Virus record (IMG/VR): IMGVR_UViG_3300042868_005134
Span: 1 to 64,000 of that record
Source: a virus
Strand: one strand, 5' to 3'
Length of the DNA stretch: 64,000 nucleotides
Positions 21,553 to 28,930 of the stretch are shown one piece after another. The position numbers and the translations under genes are program-made. Numbering within the stretch: position 1 is the stretch's first letter; each line of letters begins with the position of its first letter. The notes beneath the pieces were generated by a model, which was given only the letters and a program-made list of their open reading frames with translations, was not told where the DNA came from and made no database searches.

Positions 21553-23874
21553 TTAGAGCTTGCAAGATTCACAGTCTTCTTCGTCATCAAAGTTAATAGG
21601 CTCTAACATTGTTGGCGCAATTTCAGCAGCCATCTTACTGCCTGCTTTGTTAATCAAACTATAGTAGAAAGTTTTTAAGCCCCACATGTGTGACTGCATT
21701 AAATTCTTAGCAATCAACGTAGTTGGCACTTTGCGATCCGCGAAGTGCGCTGGGTTGTAGAATGTGTTAGTGCTGATTGATTGGTCCACATAGGCTGCGA
21801 TCACCGCACTAGTCTTTAAATAGCCTTCACAATCTTTTTGTTCCCACATGAGTTGATATTTGTTCTTTAACTTATGGTACTCAGGTACAACCTGTACAAA
21901 TGATCCTGCCTTACTTTCTTTAACGCTAATCAAGCTCATGGGCATTTCTATGCCATTGGTGCTGTTAATGACAACACTTGAGCTTTCAACTGGAGCAACT
22001 GCCATTTGAGTAGCATTACGAACACCATGTTCTTTCATTTGACCACGTAGTGTTTCCCAATCTAGTTCCGGAGCAAAGTCTGTTAGTTCATTAGCACCTT
22101 TAGCACGAGTCTCCCATGGGAAGGTTCCTTTACCATATCTTGTGTGGTCGCTGCCTTCACAACGACCACGTTCCTTGGCCAGTTCAACTGACGCTTCAGT
22201 TAGATAGAACGCTTGATGTTCCATCCACGATTTAACTTCAGCTAACGAATCTTTCTCTCCATACTTCAAACTACGTTTGGCATGCCAGTAGGCTAGATTA
22301 GTAATACCAATACCCAGGGGGCGAATTTCATCATTGCTCAACTTACTTTGAATACTCAGGAAGTCCTGGTAATCAAGGATATTGTTAAGACTGCGGTGAA
22401 GTATACGGCAAGCCCTACGCATATCTTCTGGATTACGGAAAGCTCCCCAGTTAATACTACCCAACGTGCATAAAGCAATGCGACCATCAGCATCATCGAG
22501 ACGTTTAAAAGACTTAGTAGGTAATAGGATTTCACAGCAAAGGTTACTCTGGTAAATTGTATGATACTCTGGATCAAAAGGTCCTTGGTTCATGACGTTG
22601 TCAATGAACACTAGATAGATACGTCCTGTATCTGTACGTTCTTTTAAGATGCCACTCTTGAATACTTCTTCAGCACTCATTGTTTTCTTACGAAGTCCTG
22701 ATTGCTTTTCGTACTTAACATACAGCTCTTCGAATCGTTCAGTATTTTGATAGAACGCTTCGTACAAGTCTGGCACTTCGTTAGGATCAAAGAATGTTAT
22801 TTGTTCTTTGTTTTTAAATCGTCTCCAGAAGAAAGCACTAAGCACAACCCCATAATCCATATGACGGACTCGGGTTTCTTCTGTTCCTTGGTTGTTCTTA
22901 AGTACAATAAGATCATCAAACTGATGATGCCAAATAGGATAAAATACAGTAGCACTTGCATTACGAATACCTCCCTGTGAGCATGAGCGCAAATCACCGA
23001 ACCATTTTTTCAGGAATGGTATCATACCTGTGTGCATAATCTCACCGCCTCGGATGGGACTACCTAACGGACGTAGCCGCCCGATCTCCAAACCAATGCC
23101 GGCACGTTTGCTGGCATACTTGGCCATCATCTCGCCCGAAGCAAAGATACTGTCTAGATCATCATCCGAACGAATGAGTACGCAAGAGCTAAACTGTTTA
23201 GTAGGAGTACCAAGGCCAGCCAATACAGGAGTAGCAAGAGTAAAAAGTCCATCGCTTGCGGCGTTGTAATATTCTTTGATATAGCGCATACGAGCACTGT
23301 TAGGTTCTTCTGTATGGAACACAGTAGCGGCCGCCACCATATATCTAATTTGTGGAGTTTCATATGTTTGTTTTGTACTGCGGTTCTTAACCAAGTACTT
23401 CTCTATTAATTGTTCAATTGCGGCGTACCCGTACTCTTCATCTTTGTCATGCTGAAGCATGTCATCCATTCGACTCCAATCTTCTTCAGTATACCATACA
23501 AGTAATTCTGGAGTATATAAACCAATCTCAACATTTTTCTTTACAACTTCGTAAAGGTGTGGTACTTCGTAGCTGCCGTAAACATCTTTGCGAAGCATAC
23601 TGAGTCGTTGCTTGCCTGCTACGTATTGATAGTTTGTATGTCCAACGTCAGGATTATTTTCCACATCAATAAGATCCACTATGGCTCTTAGTGTGATTTC
23701 GTCAATTTCTTGTGTGGTGATACCATCATAAAAGTGCGGCTGACTTTTGATCTCAATCATGCTTTGACTAACATCTGCTATACCTTTACAAACTTTGGCA
23801 ATCTGAGTTTGCCATTTTTCAATCATTAGGTATTCTTTTTTGCCGCTTCTTTTTATTACAGTTATGTTCGTCAT
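21553..23874 (-). CDS. nrdA: Ribonucleotide reductase class Ia, alpha subunit
   Basis: 773 residues, full length. An ATP-cone occupies about 1-95. The catalytic barrel has FSSCVLI (first redox Cys), NLCCEILLPT (Asn, radical Cys, Glu) and KTFYYSLINKAG (two radical-transfer Tyr). The terminal CESCKL provides the shuttle Cys pair reduced by glutaredoxin. It reduces ribonucleoside diphosphates to dNDPs with NrdB. No intein interrupts it, unlike many phage copies. Confidence 0.97.
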   Translation of the reverse strand: MTNITVIKRSGKKEYLMIEKWQTQIAKVCKGIADVSQSMIEIKSQPHFYDGITTQEIDEITLRAIVDLIDVENNPDVGHTNYQYVAGKQRLSMLRKDVYGSYEVPHLYEVVKKNVEIGLYTPELLVWYTEEDWSRMDDMLQHDKDEEYGYAAIEQLIEKYLVKNRSTKQTYETPQIRYMVAAATVFHTEEPNSARMRYIKEYYNAASDGLFTLATPVLAGLGTPTKQFSSCVLIRSDDDLDSIFASGEMMAKYASKRAGIGLEIGRLRPLGSPIRGGEIMHTGMIPFLKKWFGDLRSCSQGGIRNASATVFYPIWHHQFDDLIVLKNNQGTEETRVRHMDYGVVLSAFFWRRFKNKEQITFFDPNEVPDLYEAFYQNTERFEELYVKYEKQSGLRKKTMSAEEVFKSGILKERTDTGRIYLVFIDNVMNQGPFDPEYHTIYQSNLCCEILLPTKSFKRLDDADGRIALCTLGSINWGAFRNPEDMRRACRILHRSLNNILDYQDFLSIQSKLSNDEIRPLGIGITNLAYWHAKRSLKYGEKDSLAEVKSWMEHQAFYLTEASVELAKERGRCEGSDHTRYGKGTFPWETRAKGANELTDFAPELDWETLRGQMKEHGVRNATQMAVAPVESSSVVINSTNGIEMPMSLISVKESKAGSFVQVVPEYHKLKNKYQLMWEQKDCEGYLKTSAVIAAYVDQSISTNTFYNPAHFADRKVPTTLIAKNLMQSHMWGLKTFYYSLINKAGSKMAAEIAPTMLEPINFDDEEDCESCKL

Positions 23875-23939
23875 TGTTATTCTCAGTGTCCTCTGTTGCT
23901 AGACAATTCCAGCCAAAATGCTTTTAATAGAAAACTTAT

Positions 23940-24374
23940 TTAGTGAAGTGGCGGCATCACATAAATCTTTAAATCTGTTAGGGTTTCCGGTAGTGCGTGA
24001 GCCGATATCCAGCCCTCTGTGTCGTACCCATAGATCTTATCATCTAAGCAAAGTAAATAATACACTGTTTTAATGTTTTTGTCTAGTGATATTTTTATCA
24101 ACGGAGTACTATTTTTAAAATGACTAGTTAATTGAAGTGTATAACATATTGCCAAAACTATATTGAATGGGCAATATTCATTTTCGTCTATTAATTCCCA
24201 TGCGGTGGGCCAAGTTGATTGGTCGTATGGATCTGTGTATATTTTTACTTTTGGAACTTGTTGAAAGTAATTGTGTACATCTTCCATGGGCATAGAAGAT
24301 GTTTCCAAACGTTGCCTAAAGTCGTACCAATCAGTTAATCTATGTTTAGATTTTCTATCTACATCTTTGAACAT
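23940..24374 (-). CDS. Conserved phage protein of unknown function
   Basis: 144 residues. WPTAWELIDENEYCPFNIVLAICYTLQLT is the most distinctive segment; I recall this pattern in T4-like cyanophage proteins without a known function. The rest is beta-rich (IYTDPYD, IKISLDKNIKTVYYLLCLDDKIYGYD). It begins in a TAATG overlap with the tail-fibre gene, so it may be a late protein linked to tail assembly. Confidence 0.6.
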   Translation of the reverse strand: MFKDVDRKSKHRLTDWYDFRQRLETSSMPMEDVHNYFQQVPKVKIYTDPYDQSTWPTAWELIDENEYCPFNIVLAICYTLQLTSHFKNSTPLIKISLDKNIKTVYYLLCLDDKIYGYDTEGWISAHALPETLTDLKIYVMPPLH

Positions 24375-26290
24375 TAGCTAATAGCTGAGTATGAGTATGT
24401 GAATGTGTTAACATCACCAATATTGTCATTGGTGTAATATACTACTACAGTTTTCACACTGCTGGTAGTAACAACTTGAGCACTTAATGTGATGCGACTA
24501 TCTTCTGAAGGTGTTCCTACATATTCGTATTCGTCAACTAACTGTACAGTGCTGTTATTTTTATCAACTGCAATGTGTAGTTTTCCCTTGCGCATCTGTG
24601 TAAAGTTTGTGCTTTGAAATACATAATCAACTTCAAATCCACTACTGGTGTTAAGTGGCAATCTAAAGGCTTGTGCGTTAGTGGTTGCGTATAGCAAGCT
24701 AATGGTTGTTGGCATATTTTGTTGTAGTTGAGCATGACCTTCTATTTCAGGAATATATGCTTCAGCCCAATTGCCTGTGGCTAACTCGATTGCTCTATCA
24801 AAGCTGTCTTGTAAACTGCTGTTGCCTGCTGTGGTAAATTTGATTTGTCCGTATAGATTATTTGCGTTGCCGCCGCCGTTGTTACCCACATCAATATAGG
24901 TATTTGCCTGTGAACGATTGCCGTACCCCTTGTCAACTAACAATCCATATTGACTGATTGTGTCAAACAAACTGTTACTCACAGTGTTCTTGCGTGGTCC
25001 AGGATCTCCGCTGCCAGTGCCTTCCCCAAAACTTACACCTTTCTGTAATGTTTTGAATACACAGTCATCGAAATGGTTGTGTATGATGTTGGTGTTAGAA
25101 TAGGCACCATAGGTAAACCCGTCTGCTTCTATGCCTATAAACTTATTTCGTTGCGTTGTTACCACTGAACTAGTTGCTTGTAGTTCCATGGCAATACTGT
25201 TAGCGACTGCGCCGTCTGCGTGTACCCATGTGCCAGATGTTCGTAAGTTTACGAATTCACTGTCTCTCACATTAACAATATAAAAAGATCTAATACCGTC
25301 CACATTGGTGGTCACGCTAAAGTCTTTTAAAAGAACATCTCTAACTTGATTGTTGTAGGTAGTTGGGCTGGTATTTCTACTAAGCACAGTACTGGTGTTG
25401 TTTACAAACTCAAACACTGTAGTGGTATTAAACACTGGGTAATCATAAGCACCTGCTTCGTTACTGCCTAAAGTGATTGTTAAATCGTTTGCCGGTGTTG
25501 CGCCGCCAAGTGCAGTGCCCAACACTTTGATGACATCGCCAATAGCGTATCCACTACCGCTGTTTAGAACTGTTATCTGTGTATTCGAAGTTTGATATGT
25601 TGAACTACCCGCGCTAGTTCTAGTTATGGCAAGAATTGCTCCGCTGCCACTGCCGGTTACTGCGGCAGTGGCCACTGTTGGGTAACTGGCAGTGGCTCCT
25701 GATGCCACGGCAATGGCCACTCCAGGTGTTAGTGCTAGACTGGTACCAGTGTTAATGCCACCTTTTACAAAGTTAAACACAGTGTGATTTTTGCCCGATC
25801 CGATAAGTCTCACATAGCTGGGAATATACAATGTTCCTGTAATTCTATAGGTACCTGGATCAAATTCAATTGCCACTCGATTTGAAGCAGTGACTGTGAT
25901 GTATACACTGTTGATAGCATTTTGTATTAGTGCTGTTTGATCCACTGCGCTATTCAGCCCGCTGATGCCAAAACTGGCAGCATTAACTCTACCTTCGTCT
26001 AGTCGTTGTTGTACAGTGCGTTCAGTAACATTGCCATTGAGCCCTGTTAGTATTGATGTGTCGGCGGGCTTATATTTGTATTGATCTAACAGATCGAGAA
26101 TGCTATCGTGTTCTGTAAGAATTTTAGTGTTTCCCACTAGAGGTGCGCCTTCGCTGACAGCGCCGTTACCCACGTACAATTCCTGTGTATCAATGGCCCA
26201 AGCCATTTCACCACTGGCCAACTGTGGAAGACCTGAATCTAATTTCTTCCCGCGTCTTAATTGAATTTTACTTATTTGGACAACAGCCAT
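24374..26290 (-). CDS. Tail-fibre/tailspike protein with beta-helix
   Basis: 638 residues. The N-terminal 55 residues (KIQLRRGKKLDSGLPQLASGEMAWAIDTQELYVGNG) are the Mtd_N-like domain that begins many phage fibre proteins. From about 110 on, NAASFGISGLNSAVDQTALIQNAINSV and FDPGTYRITGTLYIPSYVRLIG start a right-handed beta-helix of the pectate-lyase-like type, running to about 500. A beta-sandwich-like C-terminus follows. It probably binds or cleaves a surface polysaccharide. A GCTAAATAT late core lies 21 bases before the ATG. Confidence 0.82.
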   Translation of the reverse strand: MAVVQISKIQLRRGKKLDSGLPQLASGEMAWAIDTQELYVGNGAVSEGAPLVGNTKILTEHDSILDLLDQYKYKPADTSILTGLNGNVTERTVQQRLDEGRVNAASFGISGLNSAVDQTALIQNAINSVYITVTASNRVAIEFDPGTYRITGTLYIPSYVRLIGSGKNHTVFNFVKGGINTGTSLALTPGVAIAVASGATASYPTVATAAVTGSGSGAILAITRTSAGSSTYQTSNTQITVLNSGSGYAIGDVIKVLGTALGGATPANDLTITLGSNEAGAYDYPVFNTTTVFEFVNNTSTVLSRNTSPTTYNNQVRDVLLKDFSVTTNVDGIRSFYIVNVRDSEFVNLRTSGTWVHADGAVANSIAMELQATSSVVTTQRNKFIGIEADGFTYGAYSNTNIIHNHFDDCVFKTLQKGVSFGEGTGSGDPGPRKNTVSNSLFDTISQYGLLVDKGYGNRSQANTYIDVGNNGGGNANNLYGQIKFTTAGNSSLQDSFDRAIELATGNWAEAYIPEIEGHAQLQQNMPTTISLLYATTNAQAFRLPLNTSSGFEVDYVFQSTNFTQMRKGKLHIAVDKNNSTVQLVDEYEYVGTPSEDSRITLSAQVVTTSSVKTVVVYYTNDNIGDVNTFTYSYSAIS

Positions 26291-26310
26291 AATATATCCT
26301 CTTTATACGA

Positions 26311-26318
26311 TATTTAGC
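26311..26318 (-). promoter_or_regulatory. Candidate late promoter of the tail-fibre gene
   Basis: GCTAAATA (26318-26311, minus) is placed 20 bases before the fibre ATG, with AGAGGA between. No hairpin. Confidence 0.45.
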
Positions 26319-27003
26319 TGTTTTCCCTGTAGTATTGTTCCACACGCTTACACCATTCTTCAGTCCAGTAGTCAAAGTCTTTGGGTTCTAGCGTAAACTC
26401 TTGATATTCAAAGTCCTTGCTACACATCAGGATAACACCTTTGCGTATGTTAGTGCCGTGTACTTCATTGTGTGCCAGCGCATAGGCTGTTAACTGTAGG
26501 AAGTAGTCGCTGATGTATTCTAGTTTCTTGGGCTTGTTGGTTTGTTTAAAGTCAAGAATACTTTGGTCACCGGCATGTACTCCCACACAGTCAGTAGTTC
26601 CCGCATATAGTTCAGGAAAGTACAAGGGCACTTCACTGCCCCATACTTCAGTAACATTCTTCATGCCTTCAGCAATAACAATACTTGCCATCTTGTGGCT
26701 TTGTTGACTAAAAGGATTTGTGCCTGGATCGTTGATATTACCCTGCTTGACAAAGTCCTCTAGGAACTTGTGCATTCGTGTTCCACGATTGGCAGCTTCT
26801 GTGGTAATCTCTTGTGCCTTCTTTTCGCCCACTGCTTTCCTCCAGTTGGCTAACGCAATGCGTGATTCAGCAGGCTTGGTTTTGTCTAGGATGGTTGTAA
26901 CACTGGGAACTTTTGAACCATCAGGTGTTGCGTACAATCGCTTGCCCTGGGATTCGTCTCTGGCTAATTTGGTATATTGGTATCGTTCAATTAATAATGT
27001 CAT
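26314..27003 (-). CDS. PD-(D/E)XK exonuclease (RecB/Cas4/MGME1-like)
   Basis: 229 residues. VPSVTTILDKTKP at the start, NRGTRMHKFLEDF (conserved His), then YAGTTDCVGVHAGDQSILDFKQTNK (motif II Asp and D-x-K) and YFLQLTAYALAHNE (motif QxxxYA) make the RecB-like nuclease set. Such single-domain nucleases in T4-like phages are thought to process DNA ends. The gene is transcribed from a sigma70-like promoter only 5 bases before the ATG and has no ribosome site, so it should be early and leaderless, unlike its late neighbours. Confidence 0.85.
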   Translation of the reverse strand: MTLLIERYQYTKLARDESQGKRLYATPDGSKVPSVTTILDKTKPAESRIALANWRKAVGEKKAQEITTEAANRGTRMHKFLEDFVKQGNINDPGTNPFSQQSHKMASIVIAEGMKNVTEVWGSEVPLYFPELYAGTTDCVGVHAGDQSILDFKQTNKPKKLEYISDYFLQLTAYALAHNEVHGTNIRKGVILMCSKDFEYQEFTLEPKDFDYWTEEWCKRVEQYYRENS

Positions 27004-27008
27004 AGTGT

Positions 27009-27037
27009 ATTATATAGCACTACGACATTAAAGTCAA
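27009..27037 (-). promoter_or_regulatory. Sigma70-like promoter giving a leaderless start
   Basis: TTGACT (27037-27032), 17 bases, TATAAT (27014-27009), then ACACT and the ATG of the nuclease gene. The expected transcript start falls at or next to the A of the start codon. Confidence 0.65.
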
Positions 27038-27345
27038 CCTACCATCTTGGCGGCGGCACGTTTGGCAGCGGCATTTACACCTGCCTTGGCCTTGTCCTTG
27101 TCACTGGGTGTGCCAGGTTCTTGTTTTTTAGCTTTGGTTTTGATAGTGATGCCATTTTCGTCGAAGTTGTCAACTAGCTCTTTTAGAGCAGGGTTAGCAT
27201 CAAATTGTGCTTTGAACGCATCATAGTCAACTTCTTGACCTGTTGTGTTCTGCATCATTTTGGAAACAGCGGGCCACGAGAATTGAGCTGTAACGCCCTT
27301 GCTGTCGGCACGGCTTTGAAGATTAGAAAGGATGCGGATAATCAT
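27034..27345 (-). CDS. Hypothetical protein, possible frameshift extension of the 304-residue protein
   Basis: 103 residues from an ATG at 27345. MIIRILSNLQSRADSKGVTAQFSWPAVSKMM is helical; the C-terminal third is Lys/Ala-rich. There is no clear Shine-Dalgarno sequence. The frame is open upstream across six codons (INEDAD) to the poly-A run that ends the 304-residue gene, so a -1 slip there would fuse the two into about 413 residues. It may be made both ways. Not recognised. Confidence 0.6.
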   Translation of the reverse strand: MIIRILSNLQSRADSKGVTAQFSWPAVSKMMQNTTGQEVDYDAFKAQFDANPALKELVDNFDENGITIKTKAKKQEPGTPSDKDKAKAGVNAAAKRAAAKMVG

Positions 27346-27359
27346 ATCCGCATCTTCAT

Positions 27360-28274
27360 TTATTTTTTTTTTGAGCTTAAAATTGTGCCTAGCTTGCGGC
27401 TGTATTGAATGCTTTCTCTTTTCATTCTGCCTGCGATGTCGTCGCCACCAGTTGCTGGTTCGCTTGCGCCAAACTCGTCACCACCTTCTTCAGGTGCTGA
27501 CATAGTGCTTGGCATTGATGCGCCCATATCAACGGCTGGTGCTGCGCCTGCCATGCCCATAGGAGCTTCTTCGCCTGTTAGGATACTGACTGCCTGTGCC
27601 AATGTTGTGCGATGGCCTTCTAGGTTTGTATATAAATCTTCAAGAGCAGGTTTTACTTTATCATTAAACTGTTGGCTAACATCACTGCCCATTTCGTCTC
27701 TTATAGAGTCGACTAACTCTAACATTGTTTCAGCTTTCATGCTGGATACATCTTCTAACCAACCAGTGACACGATCAACCATATCACGAGCACTCATAAT
27801 TAGAGCTGCCTTTTCTTCTTCGCCTTCTAGTAGTGTGCGCTCGCTGAGTACAGCACGTAACACTTCCATGGCTTCGCCTACGCTTTCTTTCTTTGCCATC
27901 TTAGTGGCAGTGGCATTCATGACTTCATCGCCTTTTTCACCATAACGCTTTTTAAATTCGCCTTTGGTCTTCTTCATGCCTTTGACATACTTTTCTTTCT
28001 TGCCTTTCTCGTCGTCGCTTAGTGTACGCTCTTTGATTGCTTGACGAATAACATCAAGCATGGCACGATTTTTTTGATAGTCGTTGTTTTCTAGTACGCT
28101 GTCAAAACTGTTTGTTTTTTCAAAGCTATTGATTCTTTCTGATAGTTGTAGTTGTACATTTTCTAATTGTACGTCACTGAATTTGTCAATGCTCAAGCGA
28201 TAGCCAAATTTCTTTGCTAGGCTTTCATTTAGCGATTCGCTGGTTAATTTATTCGATAATTCTCTGATTTGCAT
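27360..28274 (-). CDS. Conserved T4-like phage protein, possible internal head protein
   Basis: 304 residues. It begins MQIRELSNKLTSESLNESLAKKFGYRLS. LNE-S fits a prohead-protease cleavage site (L/I-x-E before A/S/G) after a capsid-targeting-like leader. YVKGMKKTKGEFKKRYGEKGDEVMNATATKMAKKE is a segment I recall in many cyanophage proteins. The C-terminal part is Met/Gly/Pro-rich and ends in Lys codons. It has a GATAAATA late core (28310-28303). Function unknown; core or injected protein is an inference. Confidence 0.65.
   Translation of the reverse strand: MQIRELSNKLTSESLNESLAKKFGYRLSIDKFSDVQLENVQLQLSERINSFEKTNSFDSVLENNDYQKNRAMLDVIRQAIKERTLSDDEKGKKEKYVKGMKKTKGEFKKRYGEKGDEVMNATATKMAKKESVGEAMEVLRAVLSERTLLEGEEEKAALIMSARDMVDRVTGWLEDVSSMKAETMLELVDSIRDEMGSDVSQQFNDKVKPALEDLYTNLEGHRTTLAQAVSILTGEEAPMGMAGAAPAVDMGASMPSTMSAPEEGGDEFGASEPATGGDDIAGRMKRESIQYSRKLGTILSSKKK
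27363..27372 (-). promoter_or_regulatory. Putative -1 frameshift site (A10 run before stop)
   Basis: Ten A residues (27372-27363) read TCA AAA AAA AAA TAA in the zero frame. The in-phase heptamer A AAA AAA is slippery. A -1 slip avoids the TAA and reads ATA AAT GAA GAT GCG GAT ATG in frame with the next gene. No strong downstream structure was seen. Confidence 0.45.
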
Positions 28275-28302
28275 GTTAGCATCCTAAAAGACTTGTTAAT
28301 GT

Positions 28303-28310
28303 TATTTATC
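28303..28310 (-). promoter_or_regulatory. Candidate late promoter of the 304-residue gene
   Basis: GATAAATA (28310-28303, minus), 28 bases before the ATG. It lies across the end of the 143-residue gene. Confidence 0.4.
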
Positions 28311-28740
28311 AAAACATGGCCTTAAACTTGGCCTCTATTTGAGATTTAGTTCGTTTAGCCCGTTCGCTAGTTAGTTCCCAGCGCCATAGAGCTAAGTCTC
28401 GTTTGTCTAAATCTTTGTATGTTTTATAGTTGTGTTTGAAAAGTTCAGCATCTGTTGAATTTTGATGATAGTGATTGTCCAAATTCTTAACTTCGTTATA
28501 GGGTGTTAAACTATTAACGCTGTAGTACTTAGCCGCCATCAGAGCACAGGCCTTTAAATTAAATACATCTATTAAATTTCCGCCTATTCTATATAAACTA
28601 TAGCCGCCTGTTTTGTTCTGTTTAATTTTGAAGTTCTTATAGACTATGCTGCCGTTAGGCATCACGGCTATGGGCAGTGTATTTTTAAATTCTGCTTCTA
28701 AATACTGCTCTAATTTTTCTGCTTGGCGTTTAAAATTCAT
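28309..28740 (-). CDS. Hypothetical phage protein
   Basis: 143 residues, not recognised. A short helix (KRQAEKLEQYLEAEF), a beta portion (NGSIVYKNFKIKQNKTGGYSLYRIGGNLIDVFNLKACALMAAKYY) that looks like a small DNA- or protein-binding fold, then a charged helix. It overlaps the 66-residue gene upstream by 11 bases. Role unknown. Confidence 0.6.
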   Translation of the reverse strand: MNFKRQAEKLEQYLEAEFKNTLPIAVMPNGSIVYKNFKIKQNKTGGYSLYRIGGNLIDVFNLKACALMAAKYYSVNSLTPYNEVKNLDNHYHQNSTDAELFKHNYKTYKDLDKRDLALWRWELTSERAKRTKSQIEAKFKAMF

Positions 28741-28930
28741 TTGCTATTACTCTAGGATTGTCTGTTCCTATCTTAATTACCAAACTTTTACGTATCATAC
28801 CCTCAATCGTGAAACGATCGTGTTCGTTAAAACTATTGAGGTATACCATACTGTTTAATCGTTCAAGCAAGGCTGCTTCTTCACGGCTAGTGAATATCTC
28901 GAAGTTGCTGATTAGCTCGTTAATTTTCAT
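28730..28930 (-). CDS. Hypothetical 66-residue protein
   Basis: 66 residues starting MKINELISNFEIFTSREEAALLERL; two helices and a final strand. It overlaps the 700-residue gene by ATGA, indicating coupling. The MKINEL start weakly resembles the targeting-like starts of its neighbours, but no cleavage site follows. Not recognised. Confidence 0.6.
   Translation of the reverse strand: MKINELISNFEIFTSREEAALLERLNSMVYLNSFNEHDRFTIEGMIRKSLVIKIGTDNPRVIANEF

Noticed and set aside
22356-22997. Hydrophobic minus-strand frames inside nrdA that look like small membrane proteins
   Set aside because: They lie in other frames of an intact nrdA and lack ribosome sites.
24374-26290. Mtd_N-like fibre start as a hint of a diversity-generating retroelement
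   Set aside because: No reverse transcriptase, template repeat or C-type lectin variable end is visible in the window.
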